Positions 9,181 to 18,010 of a stretch of 64,000 nucleotides of DNA are shown here, piece by piece. The first letter of the stretch is position 1. Each line of letters begins with the position of its first letter. This stretch comes from Bacteroidota bacterium (GTDB lineage: Bacteria > Bacteroidota > Bacteroidia > B-17B0 > Aurantibacillaceae). The position numbers and the translations under genes are program-made. The notes under the pieces were generated by a model. It searched no databases. It had not been told where the DNA came from and saw nothing but the letters and a program-made list of their open reading frames with translations. The stretch spans positions 1-64,000 of the forward strand of contig JAIUNM010000018.1 in NCBI GenBank assembly GCA_020162035.1. The letters are read 5' to 3'.

Positions 9181-10590
9181 ATGCTTTTTAATAGTCTGCA
9201 TTTTTTATTATTTCTACCAATTGTAGTTTTACTATACTACACACTGCCAACTAAATTTAGATGGGTATTAATTTTTTTTGCTAGCTGTTACTTTTATATG
9301 GCTTTTGTGCCAAAATACATTTTAATTTTATTTGCAATTATTATTTTAGATTATTCTGCAGGTATTTTAATTGAAAAAATCAAGGGAAAAAAATTCAAGT
9401 TACTTACACTAATACTTAGTTTGATTTGTAACGTTGGTTTACTAGCTTTTTTTAAATATTTTAATTTTATAAATATAAATTTAGAATGGTTAGCTGATAT
9501 ATTAGGTGTACATTTTAAAACTCAACTACTTGAAATTATTTTGCCAATTGGGCTCTCGTTTCACACATTTCAATCTATGAGCTATACAATTGAGGTGTAT
9601 AGAGGTAACCAAAAAGCTGAAAAACATTTAGGATATTTTGCAAACTATGTTTTGTTTTTCCCTCAAATGGTAGCGGGTCCAATCGAAAAATATGCCACTT
9701 TAGGTCAAGAACTCAAAAAGAAGGTTGAACTTGTTTACGAAAATTTTTCATCTGGATTTAGATTAATCTTATTTGGACTGTTTATTAAAATGGCGATTGC
9801 AGATAATGTAGCTCCAATTGTTAATCAGGTTTACGAAAACCCTTCTTCATTCAACTCACTTGAAATTTTCATAGCTATTTTATTATTCTCAATTCAGATT
9901 TATGCTGATTTTTATGGCTATTCCACGATTGCAATAGGAGCAGCCAAACTAATGGGAATTAATTTAATTGATAATTTCAAAACACCCTACTTAACAAGAA
10001 GTGTGAATGAATTTTGGAAAGGTTGGCACATTTCATTAACCAGTTGGTTTCGAGAATACTTGTTTATTCCTTTAGGAGGGAGCCGGGTTGGTTACGCTCG
10101 CTGGATAATTAACATTATGATTATTTTTTTGGTTAGCGGACTTTGGCACGGCGCCAATTGGACCTTTGTTATTTGGGGCGGATTACATGGAATAGTTTAT
10201 CTTACAGAAAGAGGATTCAATAAACTTTTTAAATTTAAACTAAATGAAAACTTTAGTTTATTAAATTTAGTGCTTGGTATTAAAAACTTTCTTGTTGTTT
10301 CGTTTATATGGGTTTTTTTTCGTGCCGAATCCTTTGAAAAAGTTAAAATGATATTCCAAGGCCTAATACATAACACAAATATCCCTGAATACAAACTACA
10401 CTATAACTACTCATTAATGTTTGCCATTACTTTAATTGCAACCGATGTTGTTTTGAAAAAAAATAGAGTTGATAGTTACTTAGAAAAAAAATCAACTTTT
10501 GTAAGATGGGCGATTTATAGTGTCTTACTTTTTGGTTTGCTTGCAATGTCGGGTATAGAAAATCTTCCATTCATTTATTTTCAATTTTAA
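9181..10590 (+). CDS. MBOAT-family membrane O-acyltransferase (AlgI/DltB-like)
   Basis: This 469-residue polytopic membrane protein has the MBOAT core: the segment FFPQMVAGPIEKY near residue 160, WKGWHISLTSWFREYLFIPLGG near 280-300, and the conserved histidine in SGLWHGANWTFVIWGGLHG near 320. AlgI-type enzymes move an acyl group, often acetyl, across the membrane to a surface polysaccharide or cell-wall polymer, working with a periplasmic SGNH-like partner. That partner is probably the next gene, which begins immediately after the stop. The acceptor is unknown. The pair interrupts scoA and scoB, starting 2 nt after scoA. Confidence 0.9.
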   Translation: MLFNSLHFLLFLPIVVLLYYTLPTKFRWVLIFFASCYFYMAFVPKYILILFAIIILDYSAGILIEKIKGKKFKLLTLILSLICNVGLLAFFKYFNFININLEWLADILGVHFKTQLLEIILPIGLSFHTFQSMSYTIEVYRGNQKAEKHLGYFANYVLFFPQMVAGPIEKYATLGQELKKKVELVYENFSSGFRLILFGLFIKMAIADNVAPIVNQVYENPSSFNSLEIFIAILLFSIQIYADFYGYSTIAIGAAKLMGINLIDNFKTPYLTRSVNEFWKGWHISLTSWFREYLFIPLGGSRVGYARWIINIMIIFLVSGLWHGANWTFVIWGGLHGIVYLTERGFNKLFKFKLNENFSLLNLVLGIKNFLVVSFIWVFFRAESFEKVKMIFQGLIHNTNIPEYKLHYNYSLMFAITLIATDVVLKKNRVDSYLEKKSTFVRWAIYSVLLFGLLAMSGIENLPFIYFQF

Positions 10591-11595
10591 ATGGTAAAAA
10601 AAATTGGGATAAAGATAGTTTTACTTGTTATAGTTGTAACATTACTCAACTGTATATATCAATTTACCTTATTGAAAAGAGATATCGGGCAAATGGCACC
10701 ATGTGCTTATCAATGCTTAAAATTACCAAAAAATGTAGATTATGTTTATTTTGGAGAATCATCCAACTTTACCACTGATAGGAATGATTCAACTACATTA
10801 TCAATTTCAGAATTAATAGGGTATTATTCAAATAAAAAAATAATTGCAATTGATACACCTGCAGTACATGCAGGTATATATAAATATTGGATTAAACAGT
10901 TAAACAATGCTAAACCTAAAGGCATAATTGTTACAATGAATTTAAGGTCGTTTGGAGAAGATTGGATAAACTCTAATTTAGAAACAAACTTAAATAGAGG
11001 TGTAAGAATCTTAAAGTCAGAACCAATTTTATGGAATAGATTTTTATTATCATTAAAAAACTTTGAAGATGAAATAACGAATGCTGCACGCGATTCGGTC
11101 ATACAAAAACAATGGCGCACAAAACAATTACATTTTCCTTACGAATTTAAATACAAAACTGTTAAGCAATGGGATAATGCAATTGCAATGGGTTTGTATG
11201 AACCACAGGGGCAACCATGGGATAGCAAACGCATAGAACTTACCGCCCATTTAGTGAAAAATTATGCATTTAATATTGACGAAGAAAATCCAAGAGTGAA
11301 AGATTTTGATGAAATAGCAAGATGGGGGCTAAAAAATAATGTAAAAGTGTATTTTAATCTTTTAGCTGAAAATGTACAATTGGCTGATTCTTTGGTTGGG
11401 GAAAATTTAGTATTTTTAATGAAAAATAATAGAGATTTTTTAGTAAAAAGATACGTAAATTTAGGTGCCGTTGTGGTTGATAATCTTGAAAAAGTAGATC
11501 ATAAAAGTTTTTTAGAAAAAAATTGGCCAACGGAACATTACGATTATAAAGGAAGAATAAATATTGCTAAAATCATTTCAAATAAATTAAATTAA
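10591..11595 (+). CDS. SGNH-like periplasmic partner of the MBOAT acyltransferase
   Basis: A 334-residue protein with one N-terminal signal anchor (residues 5-27) and the rest presumably periplasmic. FGESSN near residue 54 resembles SGNH block I (the Ser nucleophile), and the C-terminal EHYDYKGRINIAK resembles the block V His region (compare HLxxxG in AlgJ/AlgX/DltD). I cannot see a clear Gly/Asn block II or III, so activity is uncertain. It starts directly after the MBOAT stop (no gap) and is 2 nt from scoB. Position and fold hints suggest it delivers or receives the acyl group on the periplasmic side. It could also be a purely structural partner. Confidence 0.6.
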   Translation: MVKKIGIKIVLLVIVVTLLNCIYQFTLLKRDIGQMAPCAYQCLKLPKNVDYVYFGESSNFTTDRNDSTTLSISELIGYYSNKKIIAIDTPAVHAGIYKYWIKQLNNAKPKGIIVTMNLRSFGEDWINSNLETNLNRGVRILKSEPILWNRFLLSLKNFEDEITNAARDSVIQKQWRTKQLHFPYEFKYKTVKQWDNAIAMGLYEPQGQPWDSKRIELTAHLVKNYAFNIDEENPRVKDFDEIARWGLKNNVKVYFNLLAENVQLADSLVGENLVFLMKNNRDFLVKRYVNLGAVVVDNLEKVDHKSFLEKNWPTEHYDYKGRINIAKIISNKLN

Positions 11596-11597
11596 TT

Positions 11598-12254
11598 ATG
11601 TTAGATAAAAACGGAATTGCAAAACGAATTGCACAAGAAGTAAAAGATGGTATGTATGTAAACCTTGGCATTGGGATACCTACCTTGGTTGCTAATTATA
11701 TCCCTGAAGGAATAAATGTTGAATTACAATCTGAAAATGGAATACTTGGCATGGGGCCTTTCCCTTTTGAAGGCGATGAAGATGCTGATTTAATTAATGC
11801 AGGTAAACAAACAATTACTTTATTAAAAGGCGCAAGTATTTTTGATAGCGCTACAAGCTTTGGTATGATTCGTGCACAACGCGTTAATTTAACCATTTTA
11901 GGAGCAATGGAAGTTAGTGAAAATGGAGATATTGCCAACTGGAAAATTCCAGGTAAAATGGTTAAAGGCATGGGCGGTGCTATGGATTTAGTTGCAAGTG
12001 CAAAAAATATAATTGTAGCAATGCAACAAGTAAATAAAGCAGGACAAAGTAAATTATTATCAAAATGCGAATTACCTTTAACTGGCGTTAAATGTGTTAA
12101 AAAAATTGTTACTGAATTAGGTGTGTATGAAATTGTACCTAATGGAGGCTTTAAACTTTTAGAAAGAGCGCCAGGAATTAGCGTTGAACAAATTAAAAAT
12201 GCAACAGCTGGTAAATTGATTATTGAAGGTGAAATAAAAGAAATGTCAATTTAA
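11598..12254 (+). CDS. scoB: 3-oxoacid CoA-transferase subunit B
   Basis: This is the beta subunit of succinyl-CoA:3-ketoacid CoA-transferase and carries the catalytic glutamate, Glu46 in the SENGILGMG motif, which forms the enzyme-CoA thioester. It has 218 residues, full length. It should pair with scoA at 8468-9178, from which it is separated by the MBOAT and SGNH-like genes. The last codons (ATGTCAATTTAA) overlap the region where the following glycosyltransferase must start. Confidence 0.95.
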   Translation: MLDKNGIAKRIAQEVKDGMYVNLGIGIPTLVANYIPEGINVELQSENGILGMGPFPFEGDEDADLINAGKQTITLLKGASIFDSATSFGMIRAQRVNLTILGAMEVSENGDIANWKIPGKMVKGMGGAMDLVASAKNIIVAMQQVNKAGQSKLLSKCELPLTGVKCVKKIVTELGVYEIVPNGGFKLLERAPGISVEQIKNATAGKLIIEGEIKEMSI

Positions 12255-12259
12255 ATTTT

Positions 12260-13693
12260 ATTTCTTTATTTGAAAACATATTACATAAGGTAATAGAATT
12301 TTTTAAAAACAATTCTAAATTAATTTCGTTTATATTATTTTTAATTACTTTTTCATTACGACTGTTTTGGATTGACTTACAAGATTTTGAAAACGCCGAA
12401 TTAAAAAATTTATTTAATGCTAATCAAAATTTATTTTCTTTTCAAACTAATTATGCAGGTTATATAGTATTTGAACCATTATATAACCTTATAATTAAAT
12501 TATTTTATTCAATTGCAGGATTTAATTCTTATGTATTAAGACTGCCAAGTGCAATTTTTACAGCATTAACAAGTGTCTATTTATATAACTTAATAAAAAA
12601 AGAAATTAATTTTAATGCAGCCATTTGGATATTTTTATTATTACTAACAAATAATTATTTAAATACAGAAGCACAATTAGTACACAACAGCACTTTAGTT
12701 TTATTTTTATTTGTTGTTTTAATAAAACTGTTTAACGATTTAATTAATTACAACAAACCAGTTATAGGTTTAATTATTTTAATTAATGCATTGTTATTTT
12801 ACATTTCTAATCAAACATGTATTATTTTACTTTTTGAATTTGTTGTTTTTGCAGTATTAAATAGGCAAATGCTAAAGAAATATTTAATTATACTAGGAGG
12901 AACACTTTTAACTACAAATTACTTTTTGTTTAATTACATTTATGAAAATAAAGCATTTGAAAAAATTTTAACTTCTGGCTTTATGTATGATATATTTTAT
13001 CCTTCATATCAAGCAATTTTCAAATCTGAATTTTATTTTAATTTGTTTTTCTTAATTTTTTCAATTATTACTTTAAATATTTATTTTAAAGATAAATTAA
13101 TTCAAAAAAATAAAAATCAATCAGTATTTATATCTATTGTTTTTATTGTAAGCCTTTGTGCATTTTATGTGGTTTACAAAACAAGATTTATGACAAACAC
13201 AATAGAATATAGTTACTTATATTTATATGTATCTATTTTGTTTTCTATTTTAATAATTCCATTTTTTTCATTTAATAAATTTACTAAAGCAACTAATTTA
13301 GTATTTATGTTCTTATTTATTATTTTAATTTTCCCATCTATCTCGTTAGGAAGCCGACATGAAAACAGGAATAAAGGTCTTGCAAAGTTAATAGAACATA
13401 AAACTAAAACAGAGCTTATTATCATAAAAAATAGTTATAATTTTTTAATTTATTCAAATCAATTTTATTTTTTAAATCCGCAGTACAAACTAAATTTATA
13501 CTTAAACAATATTGTTGATTTTAATTTTTATTCTAACAATAAAAGTTTAGCTCTGTTAAATGCAAATACAGAATTAACTTTTATCAATAATAAAAAATTT
13601 AAATCCGATGAAATTCAAATATCTAATAATTATACTTTAGTTGAAGATTATTTATTAGGAATTTACCATGTTAAAAAATTTAAACGAAAATGA
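12260..13693 (+). CDS. PMT/ArnT-like polyprenol-phosphate glycosyltransferase, non-canonical start
   Basis: The frame is open from 12233 to the stop at 13693 and encodes about 477 residues of polytopic membrane protein. An acidic first loop (LQDFENAELKNLF) and the RLPSAIFTALTSVYLYNL segment are typical of GT39/GT83-type enzymes, which transfer sugars from undecaprenyl-phosphate carriers in the periplasm. There is no ATG, GTG or TTG between 12233 and 12790; the first TTG (12791) would remove the conserved first third. I place the start at ATT 12260 as the codon that best fits, with low certainty; a frameshift in the AT-rich start region is an alternative. The DUF2079 gene overlaps its end by 4 nt, so it is expected to be translated. 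Confidence 0.7.
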   Translation: MSLFENILHKVIEFFKNNSKLISFILFLITFSLRLFWIDLQDFENAELKNLFNANQNLFSFQTNYAGYIVFEPLYNLIIKLFYSIAGFNSYVLRLPSAIFTALTSVYLYNLIKKEINFNAAIWIFLLLLTNNYLNTEAQLVHNSTLVLFLFVVLIKLFNDLINYNKPVIGLIILINALLFYISNQTCIILLFEFVVFAVLNRQMLKKYLIILGGTLLTTNYFLFNYIYENKAFEKILTSGFMYDIFYPSYQAIFKSEFYFNLFFLIFSIITLNIYFKDKLIQKNKNQSVFISIVFIVSLCAFYVVYKTRFMTNTIEYSYLYLYVSILFSILIIPFFSFNKFTKATNLVFMFLFIILIFPSISLGSRHENRNKGLAKLIEHKTKTELIIIKNSYNFLIYSNQFYFLNPQYKLNLYLNNIVDFNFYSNNKSLALLNANTELTFINNKKFKSDEIQISNNYTLVEDYLLGIYHVKKFKRK

Positions 13694-15156
13694 AAGTTTT
13701 ATTTGATAACATAGAAAAAGAACTTAAGGGATATAGATTTTATATTGTTTTGTTATTTACAATTGTTTATTGTTTAATTTCTTTGGTAAATCATTACAAT
13801 TTTAGAACTTATGCTTTTGATTTAGGTATATACAACAATAGCATTTACCAATACAGTCATTTATACAACAATCCTCACCCATATGTTTACTGGCATGTAA
13901 CAAATTTTTTAGGAGATCATTTTGCATTATATACAATGATTTTTTCGCCTTTAGCGTACTTATTTGGAAGTTACACATTGTTATATTTACAAATTGCTGC
14001 AATTATTTTTGGTGGAATTGGAGTTTATAAAATTGTAAAATTAAAATATCCAGATACATTTTTACCAGAAATTAGTTTATTTCATTTTTATACCTTTTAT
14101 GGTATTTATTCTGCATTAGCTTACGATTATCATGATAACGTTGTAGCCTCTATGTTTATCCCTTGGTTTATTTTAGCCTTACTTAACAACAAAATTAAAA
14201 AATTAATATTTTATGCTGTTTTAATTTGCATTGGTAAAGAAAATATGCCTTTAATTTTAGCTTTTATTTGTATAGGATTAGTTTTTCTTACAAAGGTTAA
14301 ACGTCAAAAAATTATTTTATTAATTATAAGCGTTTGTTCTTTAATTTACATGTACATAATTGTAAGTTATGTAATGCCTTCTTTTTTAGTTAACTCACAA
14401 AAAATAGGACATTTACGTTACACAATATTGGGAAAAGATGGGTCTGAAATTTTACATAATTTAATTTATAAATCAAGATATTTAATAACAGCACTATTTA
14501 ATAATGTTGACTTAGATAAAACTGTAAATTTTATTAAGGAAGAAACATACTTTTGTTTATTTATGGCGGGTGGAATTGGTTTATTAATTCGTCCTGAGTT
14601 TTTAATTATGGTTGTTCCAATATTAGTACAAAAAATGTATAATGATGATTTTGGTAAATGGGGGATAAACTCTCATTATTCGATAGAATTTGCACCAATT
14701 ATTATATTAGCATTGTATTTTAGTTTTGAAAAAATAAGCCTTAAATTAAAATATGGAATTGCGTTTTTATTTGCATTTTTAAGTTTTTCAACAACATTTG
14801 CAAAGTTAAGTTATAGGCGTAGTTTTTGGTATTCAGAAGAAAATTCAAATATTTTTTTCGAACATCATTATTATTCGAGAATAGACAAAATGGTATTTAA
14901 CGAAATGTGTAGGGCAATACCAGATGATGCAAAATTAAGCACAGCAAGTATGTTTGCGCCCCATCTTTCATTTAGAAAAGAAATTTATGCTTTCCCAGAT
15001 ACCAAGAGAGCTAATTATATTTTTATTGCAGAATCTAATCACGATTATCCTTTAAAAGGTGATTTATTGCATCAAGAAATTCTCAAATATCAAAATTCAA
15101 AAGATTGGGAATTGGTTAAACAATTAGGAAATATGTATTTATTTAAAAGAAAATGA
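13690..15156 (+). CDS. DUF2079 family polytopic membrane protein
   Basis: This 488-residue protein has about ten transmembrane helices and matches the DUF2079 family pattern: an early loop with YAFDLGIYNNSIYQY (near residue 41) and HVTNFLGDHFALYTMIFSPLAYLF (near 64-87), then YDYHDNVVASMFIPW. The family is thought to be related to GT-C glycosyltransferases but has no proven reaction. The ATG overlaps the stop of the preceding GT-C-like gene (ATGA) and its own stop overlaps the next gene, so the three are one translationally coupled unit. The C-terminal ~120 residues look soluble. Confidence 0.85.
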   Translation: MKVLFDNIEKELKGYRFYIVLLFTIVYCLISLVNHYNFRTYAFDLGIYNNSIYQYSHLYNNPHPYVYWHVTNFLGDHFALYTMIFSPLAYLFGSYTLLYLQIAAIIFGGIGVYKIVKLKYPDTFLPEISLFHFYTFYGIYSALAYDYHDNVVASMFIPWFILALLNNKIKKLIFYAVLICIGKENMPLILAFICIGLVFLTKVKRQKIILLIISVCSLIYMYIIVSYVMPSFLVNSQKIGHLRYTILGKDGSEILHNLIYKSRYLITALFNNVDLDKTVNFIKEETYFCLFMAGGIGLLIRPEFLIMVVPILVQKMYNDDFGKWGINSHYSIEFAPIIILALYFSFEKISLKLKYGIAFLFAFLSFSTTFAKLSYRRSFWYSEENSNIFFEHHYYSRIDKMVFNEMCRAIPDDAKLSTASMFAPHLSFRKEIYAFPDTKRANYIFIAESNHDYPLKGDLLHQEILKYQNSKDWELVKQLGNMYLFKRK

Positions 15157-16103
15157 AACTTGTAAAAAAAATAATCGCAATTCTACTTTCAATTGGCTTA
15201 GGCTTAATTTTTATTTATTCAGGTTATACAAAATTAGAGCCTGTTATAGAAACATTTGAATTTACATTTGTTGATATAGGTATAGCTAATTGGTACACAG
15301 CACCTATAATAGCAAGGCTTTTAATTAGTCTTGAATTTGTAATTGGGTTTTTGCTCTTAATTAATTATAAATTAAAAACCTTTACATTAAAAGCAACTAT
15401 TGGAGTTTTACTTTTTTTTATAATTTATTTAACAATAATAATTTTAACTACAGGTAATTCTGGCAACTGTGGCTGTTTTGGCGAGGTTCATTTTATGACA
15501 CCTTTACAAGCAATTATAAAAAATATAATAATGATTGTAATGGCAATTATAGTTTATATGTTTTACGAAGGATGGTCAATTCGTTTTAATAAGTTATTTA
15601 TTTCGTTTATTTCTTTAGTTGCAATAACAATTTGTTTTATTCGCAACCCTATAGATTATTCATATACATCTAATAATTTAGATGAAGCAGTAAATTATCC
15701 ATTAGAATTAAATTTACTTTACCAACCTGAAGATACGGTTAAAGTTGAAAAACCAACTCTAGATTTAAGAAAAGGAAAACATGTGGTAGCATTTATGAGT
15801 TTAAGCTGTCCACACTGCAGAATTGCAGCAAAAAAATTTAGATTAATTAAAAAAAATAATCCAGATATTTCTATTTATTTTGTGTTGAATGGGGATAAAA
15901 ATGAGAAATTACAGAATTTTTTAGAAGACACAAAGGCTACTAACATACCTTATAGTTTTTGTTTAGGGAAAACATTTGTTCAATTAGCATCTGCAAGATT
16001 ACCACGTATTTATTATTTAAATAATGGCGTTGTTGAAAGGAAGGTAGATTATTTTGAATTAAATCAATATGAAATTGAAAACTGGATAACTGGTACAAAA
16101 TAG
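15153..16103 (+). CDS. MauE/DoxX-like membrane domain fused to a thioredoxin-like domain
   Basis: Residues 1-145 form four transmembrane helices with the GNCGCFG motif (Cys106, Cys108) typical of MauE/DoxX-type redox membrane proteins. Residues 185-316 form a thioredoxin-like domain with Cys219-Pro-His-Cys222. The two pairs of cysteines suggest that the membrane part relays electrons to a periplasmic thioredoxin domain, a role like DsbD or VKOR systems. This is inference from the fusion. It ends the plus-strand unit and converges on the methyltransferase gene with 4 bp between stops. Confidence 0.8.
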   Translation: MKLVKKIIAILLSIGLGLIFIYSGYTKLEPVIETFEFTFVDIGIANWYTAPIIARLLISLEFVIGFLLLINYKLKTFTLKATIGVLLFFIIYLTIIILTTGNSGNCGCFGEVHFMTPLQAIIKNIIMIVMAIIVYMFYEGWSIRFNKLFISFISLVAITICFIRNPIDYSYTSNNLDEAVNYPLELNLLYQPEDTVKVEKPTLDLRKGKHVVAFMSLSCPHCRIAAKKFRLIKKNNPDISIYFVLNGDKNEKLQNFLEDTKATNIPYSFCLGKTFVQLASARLPRIYYLNNGVVERKVDYFELNQYEIENWITGTK

Positions 16104-16107
16104 TAAT

Positions 16108-16848
16108 TTAAAGTTTTTGTATAACATAGCTAAATCCGTTTGACATACGTAAACATTCAACTTTATAAAATAAATCACTATTTGTTTTAGCTTCCCCTTT
16201 ATTTTGTTTGCGTTTATACCTTAAACCTAAATAAACTAATTTAGATTTTAATTTAATAAAGCCTCTAATACAAGAAGCGGTAAATCCACGCATAAATTTA
16301 AAAGGTAAAGGATAAAACAATACATTTAAATGGTAATCAATACCAAATCTTGTTCCACCTGAAATTTTTTGCAATTTCATATTATTAATTTTTGCATAAT
16401 GCTCAAGCGCTTTAAACGATAAATGTGAATATGAAATTTCGTGAAAACATTCCATAAATGCTGCGTATCCTACAAACAACCCTCCTGGTTTTAATACGCG
16501 CGCAGTTTCAGCTATTGCTTTTTCAACTTCAGGAATATGTTCTAAAACAGCATCCATAATTGCAACATCAAATGTATTATCTTCAAAGGGTAAATTTTGT
16601 GCGTCTGCAACTACAGTATGTGCGCCACCTTCAAAAGGTTCTACTCCAACCCACTCACCCCCTAATTCTTCAACTAACTTTCTGTTTTTCCCATAACCAC
16701 AACCAATATCAATTACTTTTTTACCCTTTACAATTTCACTTAAAAGATAAACAGGTTTATTAATTGAAATTTCACAATCTGGTGCCTGATCTTTAATTGT
16801 AAGTTTACGTACACCTTGACTTAAAGCAGGTTTTTTATTTGTTGTCAT
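16108..16848 (-). CDS. Class I SAM-dependent methyltransferase
   Basis: This 246-residue protein has a Rossmann methyltransferase core: motif I DIGCGYGKN near residue 46, the acidic turn VGVEPFEG, motif II VADAQNLPFEDNTFDVAIMDAVLEHI (near 80-105) and RVLKPGGLF near 122. These are UbiE/Methyltransf_11 features. As the last gene of the polysaccharide operon it may methylate a sugar or the end of the glycan chain, but there is no direct evidence for the acceptor. The gene converges with the thioredoxin-fusion gene. Confidence 0.85.
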   Translation of the reverse strand: MTTNKKPALSQGVRKLTIKDQAPDCEISINKPVYLLSEIVKGKKVIDIGCGYGKNRKLVEELGGEWVGVEPFEGGAHTVVADAQNLPFEDNTFDVAIMDAVLEHIPEVEKAIAETARVLKPGGLFVGYAAFMECFHEISYSHLSFKALEHYAKINNMKLQKISGGTRFGIDYHLNVLFYPLPFKFMRGFTASCIRGFIKLKSKLVYLGLRYKRKQNKGEAKTNSDLFYKVECLRMSNGFSYVIQKL

Positions 16849-16891
16849 AAATTTAAAATAGAATTAAAGACAAAGTATTTTAATATAAAGT

Positions 16892-18007
16892 TTATTTGTT
16901 CTTTAAAAGTAAAAGTTTTTTTCCTCTACGTATAGTATTAAAATATTTATCCCAATATTTGCTTATACTATCGTAATTAGAATGTAAAACTTCTTTTGTA
17001 TTTATAAATTTTTCAAATTCTTCTTCAGATAAATTTAATTTTTTTAAAACAAAATCTTTATCAGATGAAATTAATTCTTGCGAATAATATTCTTCTTCAT
17101 ATAACTTTAAAGCTTGTTCACGTGTAATTTGTTTAGATTGAACTAAAATTGAAAAGTGAAATTGTCTTTTATTTACATTAAATTTTTTAGGTAAAATATA
17201 GCCTTGATAAAAACGTGTAAAAATATTTTCAAAATGTTTACCGCCATAATCCCTCCATTCAAAATCTCTAATAATAGTATCTTTCATGGTTTTTTGAGAA
17301 ACAAATGTGTAATTTAAAAAAGCTACTGTTTTAAGTTTTTTATGTACCATTAATTGTTTAAAAAATGAAAAATGAGGAAACGTTTTCATTTTTAATTTCC
17401 CAAATTTATTATGTATATCTTTAATATTAACTATATCAGTTTTGTCATGTCGCCATGATTTTGGAAGATATGTACCTTCAGTTGCAACATTATGCCCAGT
17501 TAAAACGTAATTTATTTTATATTTTAAAGCTGCTTTGTAAATTGTAATCATTAAAGCATAATCATATGGAAGTTCTAAATCAATAACGTGTGCTTTAAAA
17601 AATGCTAATTGAATATCTTTAAACTCTTCCCAATCTAACACATTAGTTTCTAAATCAAACCCAGTAAACTTACAAATATTATGTACATTTTGAACAGCCA
17701 ATTCCGAATTCCAACCATTATCACAATGCACTAACAATACTCTTAAACCTTTTTGTTTTGCCAACCAAGCTAAATATGTACTATCAACTCCACCACTTAT
17801 TCCTAAAATACAATCATAAGGTTTTCCTTTACCTTCTTCTTTCATTAGATTTACCATTTCAAGCGATTTTTTATCGCCATCATTTAAAGCAGGTGTATTT
17901 TTAATTGCTTTATCGTATGCGTAACAATGATTGCATACGCCTTTATCGTCAACAATTAAGTTTCGATCATTAACAGAATCCATTATGCATCTTGTACAAG
18001 TAATCAT
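16892..18007 (-). CDS. N-acetyl sugar amidotransferase (WbpG-like)
   Basis: This 371-residue ATP-pyrophosphatase converts an N-acetyl group on a nucleotide sugar to an acetamidino group, using ammonia supplied by HisH/HisF-like partners. It has an N-terminal zinc-type motif C4xxC7...C25xxC28 and the PP-loop SGGVDST at 71-77, followed by VHCDNGWNSELAVQN. It closely resembles the copy at 39011-40165, including the shared DYGGKHFEN/DYGGKHYES and RFYQGYILPKKFNV stretches, so the two probably duplicated within the locus. No HisH/HisF genes sit next to it; it would have to use one of the two pairs further upstream in the operon. Confidence 0.9.
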   Translation of the reverse strand: MITCTRCIMDSVNDRNLIVDDKGVCNHCYAYDKAIKNTPALNDGDKKSLEMVNLMKEEGKGKPYDCILGISGGVDSTYLAWLAKQKGLRVLLVHCDNGWNSELAVQNVHNICKFTGFDLETNVLDWEEFKDIQLAFFKAHVIDLELPYDYALMITIYKAALKYKINYVLTGHNVATEGTYLPKSWRHDKTDIVNIKDIHNKFGKLKMKTFPHFSFFKQLMVHKKLKTVAFLNYTFVSQKTMKDTIIRDFEWRDYGGKHFENIFTRFYQGYILPKKFNVNKRQFHFSILVQSKQITREQALKLYEEEYYSQELISSDKDFVLKKLNLSEEEFEKFINTKEVLHSNYDSISKYWDKYFNTIRRGKKLLLLKNK

Positions 18008-18010
18008 AGT

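Noticed and set aside
12791..13693. 300-residue protein starting at TTG 12791 as a full gene
   Set aside because: The frame continues upstream with conserved GT-C features (RLPSAIFTALTS and an acidic loop), so this start gives a truncated protein.
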